A DNA stretch of 64,000 nucleotides from NCBI RefSeq assembly GCF_009765875.1, contig NZ_LMUP01000006.1:248001-312000 (forward strand), given 5' to 3'. The DNA is from Pedobacter sp. L105 (lineage in GTDB: Bacteria; Bacteroidota; Bacteroidia; Sphingobacteriales; Sphingobacteriaceae). Below, piece after piece: positions 52,359 to 62,461 of this stretch (positions within the stretch are counted from its first letter, which is position 1; each line of letters starts with the position of its first letter). The position numbers were made by a program, and so were the translations under genes. Under the pieces are notes generated by a model, which was not told the DNA's origin, did not search any database, and saw only the letters and a list, made by a program, of their open reading frames with translations.

Positions 52359-53867
52359 TTACAAAAATTTATTCAGTGCGTCCAGGTAGGCGTCGGCCGA
52401 AGCTTTTACAATGTCTGTACTGAATCCGTATCCCAAGTAAGATTTATCTTCATAAGATACTCTCATATTTACCTTGCTCACATCATCACTACCACCATGT
52501 ATGGCCTGAATAGTCAGTTCTTTTAACTGGATATCTTTACCAATTACACTTTCAATAGCTTTGATTGTTGCATTGACAGGGCCATTACCTTCAGCTTTAG
52601 CTTCATGTTCTACACCTTCGTATTCCAATTTAACGGTAGCAGTAGGGTTTACAGTATCGCCGCATTCTACTTGTAATGAATTTAGTTTGTAACCGTTTTT
52701 ATACGTGTGTTCTTCACCTTCGCTCATTAAAGAAAGGAGATCATTATCTGAAATTTCTTTCTTCTGATCGGCTACGGTAAGGAATTTTTCATATACCTGA
52801 TCCAAATTGATCTTGTCAGTTACATAACCCAGTCTCTCCAAATGGTGTTTCAATGCATGACGGCCACTGCGTGCTGTCAGGATAATATCTGATTCATCAA
52901 TTCCTACATCTTCAGGATTCATGATCTCATAATTTTCCCTGTGTTTCAAGAAACCATCCTGATGGATACCCGAGCTATGTGCAAAAGCATTTTTTCCAAT
53001 GATTGCTTTATTGGGCTGTACCGGCATCCGCATCATACGGCTTACCTGTGCACTTAGCTTACTGAAATGTTTGCTGTTGATATTTGTTTTCAGGTTTAAC
53101 TCATGGTGCGTTTTTAACACCATTACGATCTCTTCCAGTGCAGTGTTCCCTGCGCGCTCTCCGATGCCGTTAATGGTACATTCTACTTGTCTGGCGCCAT
53201 TGATCACTCCAGCCAAAGTATTGGCTGTAGCAAGCCCTAAATCGTTGTGGCAATGCACAGAAATAATCGCTTGATCTATGTTTTGTACATTTTCTTTTAA
53301 ATACAGGATTTTAGCCCCATAATCTGAAGGTAAGCAATAGCCATTGGTGTCAGGTATATTGACTACAGTTGCTCCGGCGGCAATAACAGCCTCAATCATT
53401 TGTGCTAAAAATGCATTATCCGCACGGCCTGCGTCTTCTGCATAAAACTCAATATCTTCTACAAATTGTTTGGCATATTTAACAGCATCAACTGCACGGG
53501 CAAGAATATCTTCACGGGTACTGTTGAACTTGTATTTGATGTGCATATCAGACGAACCTATACCCGTATGTATACGCGGACGTTTTGCATATTTTAAAGC
53601 GGCAACTGCTGCATCAATGTCTCCTCTGTTTGCTCTTGTTAAAGCGCAAATAATAGGATCATTAACTGCTTTTGATAATTCTACCACACTCTGGAAATCA
53701 CCAGGACTAGAAATAGGAAAACCTGCTTCAATTACGTCTACTCCCAGCGCTTCCAGTTCTTTTGCAATTTCTACCTTTTCAGGTGTTGACAACTGGCAGC
53801 CCGGTACCTGCTCTCCATCGCGAAGGGTGGTATCAAATACGTAAACTCTATTAGGATCGTGTAACAT
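52359..53867 (-). CDS. leuA: 2-isopropylmalate synthase
   Basis: A 502-residue Claisen-condensing enzyme making 2-isopropylmalate from 2-oxoisovalerate and acetyl-CoA. The N-terminal [16 protein letters not shown] (about 11-26) and the metal-binding [13 protein letters not shown] (about 200-212) mark the HMGL-like TIM barrel; the C-terminal part (about 390-502) is the leucine-sensing regulatory domain. It lies between leuB (eight-base gap) and ilvA. Confidence 0.92.
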   Translation of the reverse strand: MLHDPNRVYVFDTTLRDGEQVPGCQLSTPEKVEIAKELEALGVDVIEAGFPISSPGDFQSVVELSKAVNDPIICALTRANRGDIDAAVAALKYAKRPRIHTGIGSSDMHIKYKFNSTREDILARAVDAVKYAKQFVEDIEFYAEDAGRADNAFLAQMIEAVIAAGATVVNIPDTNGYCLPSDYGAKILYLKENVQNIDQAIISVHCHNDLGLATANTLAGVINGARQVECTINGIGERAGNTALEEIVMVLKTHHELNLKTNINSKHFSKLSAQVSRMMRMPVQPNKAIIGKNAFAHSSGIHQDGFLKHRENYEIMNPEDVGIDESDIILTARSGRHALKHHLERLGYVTDKINLDQVYEKFLTVADQKKEISDNDLLSLMSEGEEHTYKNGYKLNSLQVECGDTVNPTATVKLEYEGVEHEAKAEGNGPVNATIKAIESVIGKDIQLKELTIQAIHGGSDDVSKVNMRVSYEDKSYLGYGFSTDIVKASADAYLDALNKFL

Positions 53868-53875
53868 AGTATGTT

Positions 53876-54967
53876 CTAGTTAGTGTAAGTTTTTTGTGTG
53901 ATAAATTTTAAAACAAGTTTGCCCATTTCTTCAGTACCCAATACTTTGTAAGGGCTGGTCGTATCATCTGCAATGTCACCTGTCCTGAAACCTTCTTTCA
54001 GTACCTGGTCTATTGCCGAAATGATCAATTCTGCCTCTTCTTTTAATCCGAAGCTGATTTCCAGCATCAGGGCTACGGATAGAATAGATGCCAGGGGGTT
54101 AGCCAGGTTCTTACCGGTAATGTCATGTGCTGAACCATGTATCGGTTCAAAAAATCCTGTGCCGTCTCCAACAGATGCGGAGGCCAGCATACCCATTGAA
54201 CCTGCAATCTGCGAAGCTTCATCAGTAAGGATGTCTCCAAACAGATTGGCTGTTAATACCACATCAAACTGTTTAGGATCTTTGATCAGCTGCATAGCTG
54301 CATTGTCTACAAACATATGTGTAGTTTCCACTTCAGGATATTGTTTAGCGATTTCCTGAACAGTTTCTCTCCACAATCTTGAGCTTTCCAATACGTTAGC
54401 TTTATCAACAGAACATAATTTTCTGCCGCGCTGCATAGCTGCTTCGTAAGCTTTATGTGCAATTCTTTCTACTTCATATTTATGATAGATCATCAGGTCG
54501 GAAGCTGTATGTCTGTCTTCAGACCTTAGTTTTTCTCCGAAATAAACATCACCTGTCAGCTCCCTGAAGAACAGAATGTCAGTTCCTTTCAAAATACTGG
54601 CTTTAATACTGGAAGCGTTTAGTAATTCATCAAACAATAAGATCGGACGCAGGTTGGCATACAAGCCTAGCTCTTTCCGGATCTTTAATAATCCCTGTTC
54701 AGGACGTACTTTTAGCGAAGGGTCGTTATCATATTTCGCATGACCAACAGCTCCAAACAAAATGGCATCACTTTTCTTCGCTTTTTCCAAGGTTTCATCC
54801 GGCAGGGGATTGCCTGTCGCTTCAATCGCAGCATGTCCCATCAGGGCTTCATCATAGGTAAATTCATGATTAAAGCTGGTTGCAATTTGTTCCAATACGG
54901 CTTTACCCCAGGTGGTAACTTCCGGTCCTATCCCGTCACCGGGAATTACTAATATATGTTTCTTCAT
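53876..54967 (-). CDS. leuB: 3-isopropylmalate dehydrogenase
   Basis: A 363-residue NAD-dependent dehydrogenase of the leucine pathway. [13 protein letters not shown] (about 5-17) at the N-terminus and [19 protein letters not shown] (about 273-291), with its conserved metal- and cofactor-binding residues, are diagnostic. Its start overlaps the end of the twin-ATPase ABC gene by four bases (ATGA). Confidence 0.93.
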   Translation of the reverse strand: MKKHILVIPGDGIGPEVTTWGKAVLEQIATSFNHEFTYDEALMGHAAIEATGNPLPDETLEKAKKSDAILFGAVGHAKYDNDPSLKVRPEQGLLKIRKELGLYANLRPILLFDELLNASSIKASILKGTDILFFRELTGDVYFGEKLRSEDRHTASDLMIYHKYEVERIAHKAYEAAMQRGRKLCSVDKANVLESSRLWRETVQEIAKQYPEVETTHMFVDNAAMQLIKDPKQFDVVLTANLFGDILTDEASQIAGSMGMLASASVGDGTGFFEPIHGSAHDITGKNLANPLASILSVALMLEISFGLKEEAELIISAIDQVLKEGFRTGDIADDTTSPYKVLGTEEMGKLVLKFITQKTYTN

Positions 54968-56433
54968 TGTGATACGCTTTCTAATATATTTTCGACGGAT
55001 TTTACTTCGCCGTTTTCCAATAAAATTCTTTTCTCTATACAGGCAGGTAATTGCGATTCAAAGTGTCCTACATAAATAAGTGTAGTTCCATTCTTGCACA
55101 ATTCGTCAACCAGCCTGTTAAAATATTGTGTTTGTTGTTGATCTAAACCCTGGCAGGGTTCATCCAGTATCAGCAGCTCTGGATTCTTTACAATGGTACG
55201 GCCTAACAAGGCTAACCTCTGCTTACCTAATGGAAGCTGGTTTACCAGCACATCTTTATACTCATCCAGTCCCAAATAGCTGATTAATTCATCCGCCTGG
55301 GTTTTTTTTGTGTAATCAGGCTCACAAAATAAACCTGAACTATCAAAAAATCCGGATAGGATAGTTTGCCTTACTGTCGCCGAGGCATCAAAATACCAGT
55401 GTAATTCTGGCGATATTAAACCCATACGTTTCTTAATATCCCAGATACTCTCTCCGCTTCCTCTTTTATTGCCAAACAGATAAAAATTATTGGCATATGC
55501 CTGAGGATGGTCGCCGGTAATTAAGCTCAACAAAGTCGATTTGCCGGAACCATTATGCCCCTGCAACAGCCATTTTTCTCCTGCTTTAACTTCCCAGTTG
55601 ATATTTTTTAATACCTTCTTATCGCCATAGCTGATGTTCACATCAACCATTTTGATCACACTGTCACCAGAAATAGCTGGAGTCTCATTTAAAAATGAAG
55701 GAATTGGCCTGTTCACTGTTTCATCTAAATGTGAAACATGTTTATCAGCGGCTATTTCATAAAGCTGACCATCTTTGATTTCTGCAAAGCGATGAATAGA
55801 TGGAGGTAATTCCCTGTCATTGCTAATTAAAATCAACTGGGTTCCAGCTGCAGAAATTTCTTCCAGTAAAGTATTTAAATGATGGCGTGAAAGTTTATCC
55901 AGCCCATTATAAGGCTGGTCTATGATCAGCAGCTGAGGCCTGAGCCATAACGCCCTGACCAATTGTAATTTTTTATGTTCCCCGCTTGATAGCTGGATCA
56001 ATGTGGAATGGAGCAATTCTGAAAACCCTAATGCAGCAACCAGTTTCTCAGCATCACTGAACTGAAGCTGATGTTTTTTACCATAGTCTTCTAATTCTGC
56101 TTTTACGGTAGCCGTAGTTTCTGTTGCCTGTTTATTGTAACGCTGCTGGTAATAAAAATTAGACTGACCTTCTAAATCTGTAAACTGAAACCAGTTGGCC
56201 ACATAATGTGCAACGGCAGGCAACTTACTTTGCTCATCAAAATGCATTGAAAGCGTACCCTGAAAGGGGACGAGCCCTGCAATTGCTTTCGCTAATGATG
56301 TTTTACCACTTCCACTGGTCCCGCGTAACAACCAGTTTTCCCCTGGGTTTATAATCCAGTTCAGATCCTGTAGTACCGGTTTGTGATGGTACTTTAGGAT
56401 TAGGTTAGTGATATGGACGACGGGCTGTGACAT
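54964..56433 (-). CDS. Twin ABC-ATPase protein (ModF/PhrA-like) within the leu operon
   Basis: A 489-residue soluble protein with two fused ABC ATPase domains and no membrane segment, overall like E. coli ModF. Domain 1: Walker A GTSGSGKTS (38-46), signature LSSGE (148-152), Walker B IDQP, where the catalytic Glu is replaced by Gln173. Domain 2: Walker A GHNGSGKST (292-300), degenerate signature LPLGK (400-404), Walker B LDEP with Glu425. The two sites would therefore be unequal. It overlaps leuD by one base and leuB by four, so it is translated with the leucine enzymes. Its role is unknown; ModF is linked to molybdate only by position. Confidence 0.85.
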   Translation of the reverse strand: MSQPVVHITNLILKYHHKPVLQDLNWIINPGENWLLRGTSGSGKTSLAKAIAGLVPFQGTLSMHFDEQSKLPAVAHYVANWFQFTDLEGQSNFYYQQRYNKQATETTATVKAELEDYGKKHQLQFSDAEKLVAALGFSELLHSTLIQLSSGEHKKLQLVRALWLRPQLLIIDQPYNGLDKLSRHHLNTLLEEISAAGTQLILISNDRELPPSIHRFAEIKDGQLYEIAADKHVSHLDETVNRPIPSFLNETPAISGDSVIKMVDVNISYGDKKVLKNINWEVKAGEKWLLQGHNGSGKSTLLSLITGDHPQAYANNFYLFGNKRGSGESIWDIKKRMGLISPELHWYFDASATVRQTILSGFFDSSGLFCEPDYTKKTQADELISYLGLDEYKDVLVNQLPLGKQRLALLGRTIVKNPELLILDEPCQGLDQQQTQYFNRLVDELCKNGTTLIYVGHFESQLPACIEKRILLENGEVKSVENILESVSQ

Positions 56434-57017
56434 TATTTTGCTTGTTCGAATTCTTGTATTAAATGTTTTTGGTTCAGGATGAAATCAATGTCATCATAAC
56501 CATGAATCAGGCATGATCTTTTGTAAGCATTGATTTCGAAACCAGTACTTTCTCCTGTATCTGCAATGGTAACGGTTTGATTTTCTAAGTCAACATTTAG
56601 CTGTGCTTTGTGATTCGCAGCTACAGCAGCAAAAATGGCCGATAAGAAATCGTCACTTACCTGTACCGGAAGCAGGCCATTGTTCAATGCATTCCCTTTA
56701 AAGATGTCGGCAAAAAAACTGCTGATCACTACGTCAAAGCCTGCATCCTGAATAGCCCAGGCGGCATGCTCACGGCTACTGCCACAACCGAAGTTTTTTC
56801 CTGCTACCAGGATCTGGCCGCTATAGGTGGGGTCGTTCAGTACAAAATCAAGCTTAAGTGTATTGTCGCCGTTATAGCGCCAGTCACGAAACAGGTTCTC
56901 ACCAAAACCTTCGCGGGTTGTTGCTTTTAGAAACCTGGCCGGAATGATCTGGTCGGTATCAATATTTTCTATATTTAAAGGCACAATTGCCGATGTTAAT
57001 TTTTCGAATTTTTTCAT
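56433..57017 (-). CDS. leuD: 3-isopropylmalate dehydratase small subunit
   Basis: A 194-residue partner of LeuC in isomerising 2- to 3-isopropylmalate. [13 protein letters not shown] (about 19-31) and [14 protein letters not shown] (about 76-89) are the substrate-binding signatures of the swivelling aconitase domain. It starts 28 bases after leuC. Confidence 0.93.
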   Translation of the reverse strand: MKKFEKLTSAIVPLNIENIDTDQIIPARFLKATTREGFGENLFRDWRYNGDNTLKLDFVLNDPTYSGQILVAGKNFGCGSSREHAAWAIQDAGFDVVISSFFADIFKGNALNNGLLPVQVSDDFLSAIFAAVAANHKAQLNVDLENQTVTIADTGESTGFEINAYKRSCLIHGYDDIDFILNQKHLIQEFEQAK

Positions 57018-57045
57018 TGTAATGATTGTTCTAGCGGTTATGAAA

Positions 57046-58452
57046 TTAAGCCTCAGCCAGCATTTCCCTTACATCAGTAATCCTTCCGGTGATTGCAGCT
57101 GCTGCTGCGGTTAGCGGACTTACCAGTAAAGTTCTTGAGTTAGGACCCTGACGGCCTTCAAAATTTCTGTTTGAAGTAGAAACACAATATTTTCCGGCAG
57201 GAATTTTATCTTCATTCATCCCCAGACAGGCACTGCAACCTGGTTCACGAAGCTGAAATCCCGCATGTTCAAATATTTTATCCAAACCTTCGTTTTTAGC
57301 TTGCTGTTCTACTTGTTTTGAACCCGGAACAATCCATACAGTTACATTTTCGGCTTTTTGTCTGTCTTTTACAAACTCCGCTACTTCACGCAAATCTTCA
57401 ATACGGGAGTTGGTACAGCTACCAATAAATACATAGTCAACAGGTTTTCCGATCAAAGAAGAATCATCATCAAAACCCATATAATCCAGTGCTTTTTGAA
57501 AAGACAATTGCTCTTTATCAGGCTGCGCATTGGTGGCTGGGATATTTTCCTGAATGCCCATACCCATACCCGGATTGGTTCCGTAGGTAATCATCGGTGT
57601 TATATCTTTAGCCTCAAAAGTTAAAACTTTATCAAATTCTGCATCAGCATCGCTGAACAAAGTTTTCCAGTAAGCCAGGGCTTTGTCCCACTCAGCACCT
57701 GCAGGGGCAAATTCCCTTCCTTTGATATAATCGAAGGTAGTCTGATCAGGGGCAATTAATCCGCCTCTGGCACCCATCTCGATACTCATATTGCAGATTG
57801 TCATCCGGGCTTCCATACTTAAAGCCTCAATTGCCGAACCTGCATATTCGATAAAATAACCTGTACCACCGGCAGCAGATATTTGAGAAATAATATATAA
57901 AATAATGTCTTTAGCGCCAACGCCTTTTCCTAAAGTACCGTTAACCTCAATTTTCATGGTCTTTGGTTTTTGCTGCAATAAACATTGCGTAGCGAAAACC
58001 TGCTCTACCTGTGAAGTACCGATACCAAATGCGATTGCACCAAAAGCTCCATGGGTAGAGGTATGACTATCACCGCAAACCATAGTTTTTCCCGGAAGGG
58101 TTATGCCCAACTCAGGACCAATAACATGGACAATTCCTTGAAATGGATGCCCTAGCCCGTACAGTTCAATACCGAATTCCGCACAGTTTTTAGTCAGCAT
58201 GTCTACCTGGTAACGTGAAAGTTCTTCTTTGATCGGTTTCAGCTGATCAATCGTAGGCACGTTGTGGTCGGCAGTAGCAACAGTTTGCTGCGGACGGAAA
58301 ACTGGTAAGCCTCTTTTACGTAAGCCATCAAAAGCTTGTGGAGAGGTAACCTCGTGGATTAAGTGCGTATCAATATATAGAATATCGGGAAATCCTGCTT
58401 CGCTTTTTACAACGTGTGCATCCCATATCTTTTCTACTAATGTTTTTGACAT
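57046..58452 (-). CDS. leuC: 3-isopropylmalate dehydratase large subunit
   Basis: A 468-residue [4Fe-4S] aconitase-family enzyme. The cluster ligands are in [11 protein letters not shown] (about 347-357) and [12 protein letters not shown] (about 407-418); [14 protein letters not shown] (about 130-143) lies in the active site. It acts with LeuD. A hairpin lies in the 58-base gap to ilvC upstream. Confidence 0.94.
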   Translation of the reverse strand: MSKTLVEKIWDAHVVKSEAGFPDILYIDTHLIHEVTSPQAFDGLRKRGLPVFRPQQTVATADHNVPTIDQLKPIKEELSRYQVDMLTKNCAEFGIELYGLGHPFQGIVHVIGPELGITLPGKTMVCGDSHTSTHGAFGAIAFGIGTSQVEQVFATQCLLQQKPKTMKIEVNGTLGKGVGAKDIILYIISQISAAGGTGYFIEYAGSAIEALSMEARMTICNMSIEMGARGGLIAPDQTTFDYIKGREFAPAGAEWDKALAYWKTLFSDADAEFDKVLTFEAKDITPMITYGTNPGMGMGIQENIPATNAQPDKEQLSFQKALDYMGFDDDSSLIGKPVDYVFIGSCTNSRIEDLREVAEFVKDRQKAENVTVWIVPGSKQVEQQAKNEGLDKIFEHAGFQLREPGCSACLGMNEDKIPAGKYCVSTSNRNFEGRQGPNSRTLLVSPLTAAAAAITGRITDVREMLAEA

Positions 58453-58469
58453 CTTTCTTTTGTTTTGTG

Positions 58470-58501
58470 AACCTCTTAGACTTAAAAAAGCCCAAGAGGT
58501 T
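58470..58501 (-). other. Intercistronic hairpin between ilvC and leuC
   Basis: An 8-bp stem (58470-58477 with 58494-58501) whose 16-base loop contains TTTTTT on the minus strand. The U-tract is inside the loop, not after the stem, so it is not a normal terminator. It could protect or process the mRNA at this point, or partly decouple ilv from leu expression. Confidence 0.5.
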
Positions 58502-58510
58502 TATGTTTTC

Positions 58511-59992
58511 TTATACTGTTTTAATTGACTTCATAGCAGTCATTGCTTTTCTCAATTCAGCTCCGATCTGTTCAACTTCATGAGAGCGAATTACTTCATT
58601 TACTGCAATTAGTGCTCTGTTATCTACTGAACCATCTTTACCTTCATTAAAGTTTTTACCGATCAGGTCAGTATCAACTCTGGTCATGAAATCTGCTAAT
58701 AATGGTTTACAAGCATGATCAAATAAATAACAGCCATATTCTGCTGTATCAGAGATCACCCTGTTCATTTCAAATAATTTCTTACGTGCAATAGTATTGG
58801 CAATCAGTGGTGTTTCGTGTAATGATTCATAGTAAGCAGATTCAGGTTTAATACCTGCTTCTACCATAGTTTCAAAAGCAAGCTCAACACCTGCTCTGAT
58901 AAAGGCAACCATTAATAAAGCGTTATCAAAATATTCCTGCTCGCCGATTTTTACATTACCTGCGGGAGTTTTCTCAAAAGCAGTCTCGCCTGTAGCAGCA
59001 CGCCATGCCAATAGGTTTTTATCACCTGCTGCCCAATCTTCCATCATGGTACGGCTAAACTCGCCGCTCATGATGTCATCCTGATGTTTCTGGAACAACG
59101 GACGCATAATTGTTTTTAATTCCTGTGAAATTTCAAAAGCTTTGATTTTAGCAACATTGCTCAATCTATCCATCATAGCAGTTATTCCGCCTTGTTTTAA
59201 AGCTTCAGTAATTACTTCTACGCCATATTGAACCAATTTAGATGCATAACCGGCATCAATTCCTTTTTCAATCATTTTATCAAAAGAAAGGATAGAACCT
59301 GTTTGCAGTAAACCGCAAAGTATAGTTTGCTCGCCCATCAGATCTGATTTCACTTCTGCAACGAAAGATGATTTTAATACTCCTGCTCTGTGTCCGCCTG
59401 TTCCAACGCAATATGCTTTAGCCTGTACCAAACCTTTTCCTTCAGGATCGTTTTCCGGGTGTACGGCAATTAAGGTAGGCACACCAAAACCTCTTACATA
59501 TTCAGCTCTTACTTCACTTCCAGGGCATTTTGGAGCGACCATGATTACCGTAATATCTTTACGGATCTGCATACCTTCTTCCACAATATTAAAACCATGT
59601 GAATATAATAAAGTAGCACCTTTTTTCATCAGGGGCATGATGGCATTGACTACGGCAGTATGTTGTTTATCTGGTGTAAGGTTGATGACTACATCAGCAT
59701 CCGGAATTAACTCTTCATACGTACCAACAGTAAAGTTGTTTTCTGTAGCATTTTTCCAGGAATCTCTTTTACCTTCAATAGCTTCCTTACGCAAAGTGTA
59801 AGAAATATTCAAACCACTATCTCTTAAGTTTAAACCCTGGTTCAGGCCTTGTGCCCCGCAGCCTACAATAACCAGTTTTTTTCCTTTTAATGCATTTACA
59901 CCATCCAGAAATTCAGAACTGTCCATGAAATCGCAGACACCTAGTTGGTTTAGTTTTTCTCTAAGAGGTAGTGTGTTAAAATAATTTGACAT
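58511..59992 (-). CDS. ilvC: Ketol-acid reductoisomerase, long (class II) form
   Basis: A 493-residue NADPH enzyme converting acetolactate to dihydroxyisovalerate. The Rossmann motif [18 protein letters not shown] (about 38-55) is followed by the knotted C-terminal domain, which is duplicated as in the about 490-residue E. coli enzyme, unlike the about 330-residue class I. Gap of 69 bases from ilvN and 58 to leuC. Confidence 0.93.
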   Translation of the reverse strand: MSNYFNTLPLREKLNQLGVCDFMDSSEFLDGVNALKGKKLVIVGCGAQGLNQGLNLRDSGLNISYTLRKEAIEGKRDSWKNATENNFTVGTYEELIPDADVVINLTPDKQHTAVVNAIMPLMKKGATLLYSHGFNIVEEGMQIRKDITVIMVAPKCPGSEVRAEYVRGFGVPTLIAVHPENDPEGKGLVQAKAYCVGTGGHRAGVLKSSFVAEVKSDLMGEQTILCGLLQTGSILSFDKMIEKGIDAGYASKLVQYGVEVITEALKQGGITAMMDRLSNVAKIKAFEISQELKTIMRPLFQKHQDDIMSGEFSRTMMEDWAAGDKNLLAWRAATGETAFEKTPAGNVKIGEQEYFDNALLMVAFIRAGVELAFETMVEAGIKPESAYYESLHETPLIANTIARKKLFEMNRVISDTAEYGCYLFDHACKPLLADFMTRVDTDLIGKNFNEGKDGSVDNRALIAVNEVIRSHEVEQIGAELRKAMTAMKSIKTV

Positions 59993-60061
59993 CGTTTTAT
60001 TGTTTTTTTGAGTATTAAGGTTGGTTTAATTATTTGTTTTTTGATTTAGCTTAAACAGCTA

Positions 60062-60682
60062 TTACATGGTAAATACATTTTTTTCCTGGTCAAGGAATTC
60101 ATTTTCAATGACTTCCTTTCCTGGTTCAAGACGCTCGAAATCTCTCAGTTTACTGTTAAATCCTTCACTGTCTTTAATGATCGCTACTCTTGCACTGCGT
60201 ACAAATTCTATCAGGCCATAAGGCTGCAGTACTTCTATCAGTTTGTCTGTTTCTGAACGGTGACCGGTGGCTTCAAATACCGTGTAATCTTTACGGATCA
60301 CAACTACCCTGGCGCCATTTTCACGCAACAGGCGTTCTACCAATACTTTTTCTGCCACAATATCTGTAGGAAGTTTGTATAAGGCCATTTCCTGCCAGAT
60401 GATATCTTCGTTTGTATTGTGATATACTTTTAGTACCTCTACCTGTTTTTCAATCTGTTTGGCCAGTTTACGTACTACTTCTTCAGTTTCTGTAATCAGG
60501 ATATTGAAACGGTGAATGTGTTCGATTTCAGAAGGGGAAACGTTCAGACTTTCAATATTTATCTTTCTTCTTGAAAATATGATGGCAATACGGTTAAGTA
60601 TGCCGATCTGATTTTCGGTATATACCGTGATGGTAAATTCCTGTTTAGCATTTGCTAATTCTATATCCGGGGAATTGCTCAT
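60062..60682 (-). CDS. ilvN: Acetolactate synthase small (regulatory) subunit
   Basis: A 206-residue regulatory subunit. The N-terminal ACT domain reads ITVYTENQIGILNRIAIIF, then RRKINIESLNVSPSE (about 17-52), the valine-binding fold; a C-terminal ALS_ss_C-like domain (about 95-206) follows. Length is greater than E. coli IlvN (96) and similar to IlvH or to archaeal types. Nine bases after ilvB. Confidence 0.9.
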   Translation of the reverse strand: MSNSPDIELANAKQEFTITVYTENQIGILNRIAIIFSRRKINIESLNVSPSEIEHIHRFNILITETEEVVRKLAKQIEKQVEVLKVYHNTNEDIIWQEMALYKLPTDIVAEKVLVERLLRENGARVVVIRKDYTVFEATGHRSETDKLIEVLQPYGLIEFVRSARVAIIKDSEGFNSKLRDFERLEPGKEVIENEFLDQEKNVFTM

Positions 60683-60691
60683 GTTTGTTAA

Positions 60692-62431
60692 TTATTTAAG
60701 TCTGATTTCACTTACACTACAGCCCTGAGGAACCATAGGGAATACATTATGTTCTTTAGCAACCATTACCTCTAAAAGGAATGATCCCGGATTGTTTAGC
60801 ATTTCTTCCAGGGAACCAACCAGGTTTTCGCGTTCTGTTACCCTTTTACCTTTGATGGAATAGGAATCAGCCAGTTTCACGAAATCAGGACTGGTAATAT
60901 CAACGAAAGAGTAACGCTTCTCGTTAAACAACTGCTGCCATTGACGAACCATACCTAAAAACTGATTGTTAAGAATCAGAATTTTAACATCAACGCCAAA
61001 CTGCATGATTGTTCCCAGCTCCTGTAAAGTCATCTGGAATCCGCCATCACCAATTACCGCAATTACTGTACGGTTTGGTGCGCCTAATTTAGCACCAATA
61101 GCTGCTGGTAAGCCGAAGCCCATTGTTCCCAATCCACCACTGGTTACGCTTAAGCGGGTGGTGTTTAATTTTCCATATCTGCAGGCTACCATTTGATGCT
61201 GACCCACGTCACTCACAATAATAGCTTCACCTTTAGTGAGGATGTTTAACTGGTTGATCACTTCGCCCATGGTCAATTCACCACGTTGAGGGTTCAGTTC
61301 TTTCTGGATCAGTTCTTCCTGTTCTATTTTTTCAAAAGCTTTAAATTCAGCCAGCCATGTTTCATGTGTTTTTTCAGTGATCAGGCTGGTGAGCAGCGGT
61401 AAAGTTTCTTTACAATCCCCCCAAACCGGAACATCAGCTTTAACATTTTTATCGATTTCTGCAGGGTCAATATCCAGATGGACAACCTTGGCCTGTTTAG
61501 CATATTTATCCAGTCTTCCTGTTACGCGGTCGTCAAAACGCATTCCAATGGCAATCAGTACATCACAAGAGTTAGTTTGTACATTCGGACCATAATTTCC
61601 GTGCATGCCGAGCATGCCTACGTTCAATGGATGATCTGTTGGGATTGCACCGGCACCCAGGATTGTCCAGGCTGCAGGGATACCACTTTTTTCTACAAAA
61701 GCTTTAAACTCTTGCTCTGCATTTCCCAATAAAACGCCCTGTCCAAATAAGATAAATGGTTTTTGGGCACTGTTAATTAATGCTGCTGCCTGTTCTATAT
61801 ATTCGTTTCTTACAATCGGTTTTGGACGGTAACTGCGGATATGGTTACATGGTGTATAACCTTCATAATCGAAAAGCTGCATTTGTGCATTTTTGGTAAT
61901 GTCGATTAAAACAGGACCTGGTCTGCCGCTGCGCGCGATGTAAAAAGCCTTAGCCAGTACTGCAGGGATCTCACTGGCATCAGTTACCTGGTAGTTCCAT
62001 TTGGTCACTGGTGCGCTGATATTGATCACGTCTGTTTCCTGGAAGGCATCCGTGCCCAAAAGGGCAGCGAAAACTTGTCCGGTGATACAAACCAGAGGTG
62101 TACTGTCAATTTGTGCGTCAGCTAATCCTGTAATGAGGTTGGTTGCTCCAGGGCCGCTGGTGGCAAATACCACGCCTACTTTACCGGAGGCACGTGCAAA
62201 TCCCTGCGCCGCATGTGCCGCACATTGCTCATGTCTAACTAATATGTGGTTCAATTTTTCTTTATAATCATAGATGGCATCATAGATCGGCATGATGGCA
62301 CCTCCGGGATAACCAAAGATCGTTTCCGTTCCTTCGGCAATTAATCCCTCCAGCAATGCAACGGAGCCAGTAACCTGAATTGTCTTTTTAGGTTCTGTTA
62401 ATGTAGCTGGTTGCTCTTGTACTATTTCCAT
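60692..62431 (-). CDS. ilvB: Acetolactate synthase large (catalytic) subunit
   Basis: A 579-residue TPP enzyme condensing pyruvate to acetolactate or pyruvate with 2-oxobutyrate. The N-terminal FGYPGGAIMPIYDA (about 39-52) holds the essential Glu region nearby (HEQCAAHAAQGFARA), and the TPP/Mg site GDGGFQMTLQELGT is at about 461-474. FAD- and TPP-binding domains in order. Thirty bases separate it from ilvD. Confidence 0.94.
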   Translation of the reverse strand: MEIVQEQPATLTEPKKTIQVTGSVALLEGLIAEGTETIFGYPGGAIMPIYDAIYDYKEKLNHILVRHEQCAAHAAQGFARASGKVGVVFATSGPGATNLITGLADAQIDSTPLVCITGQVFAALLGTDAFQETDVINISAPVTKWNYQVTDASEIPAVLAKAFYIARSGRPGPVLIDITKNAQMQLFDYEGYTPCNHIRSYRPKPIVRNEYIEQAAALINSAQKPFILFGQGVLLGNAEQEFKAFVEKSGIPAAWTILGAGAIPTDHPLNVGMLGMHGNYGPNVQTNSCDVLIAIGMRFDDRVTGRLDKYAKQAKVVHLDIDPAEIDKNVKADVPVWGDCKETLPLLTSLITEKTHETWLAEFKAFEKIEQEELIQKELNPQRGELTMGEVINQLNILTKGEAIIVSDVGQHQMVACRYGKLNTTRLSVTSGGLGTMGFGLPAAIGAKLGAPNRTVIAVIGDGGFQMTLQELGTIMQFGVDVKILILNNQFLGMVRQWQQLFNEKRYSFVDITSPDFVKLADSYSIKGKRVTERENLVGSLEEMLNNPGSFLLEVMVAKEHNVFPMVPQGCSVSEIRLK

Positions 62432-62461
62432 TTTCGTAGTTTTAATGTTGGCCTTTGTTAA

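Noticed and set aside
54964..56433. Molybdate transport ATPase (ModF) as a firm name
   Set aside because: No molybdate transport genes are near, the motifs are asymmetric, and the gene lies in the leucine operon, so a functional name is not justified.
62432..62461. Leucine or isoleucine attenuator before ilvB
   Set aside because: The gap is only 30 bases, with no leader peptide or hairpin; an attenuator, if any, would precede ilvD outside the window.
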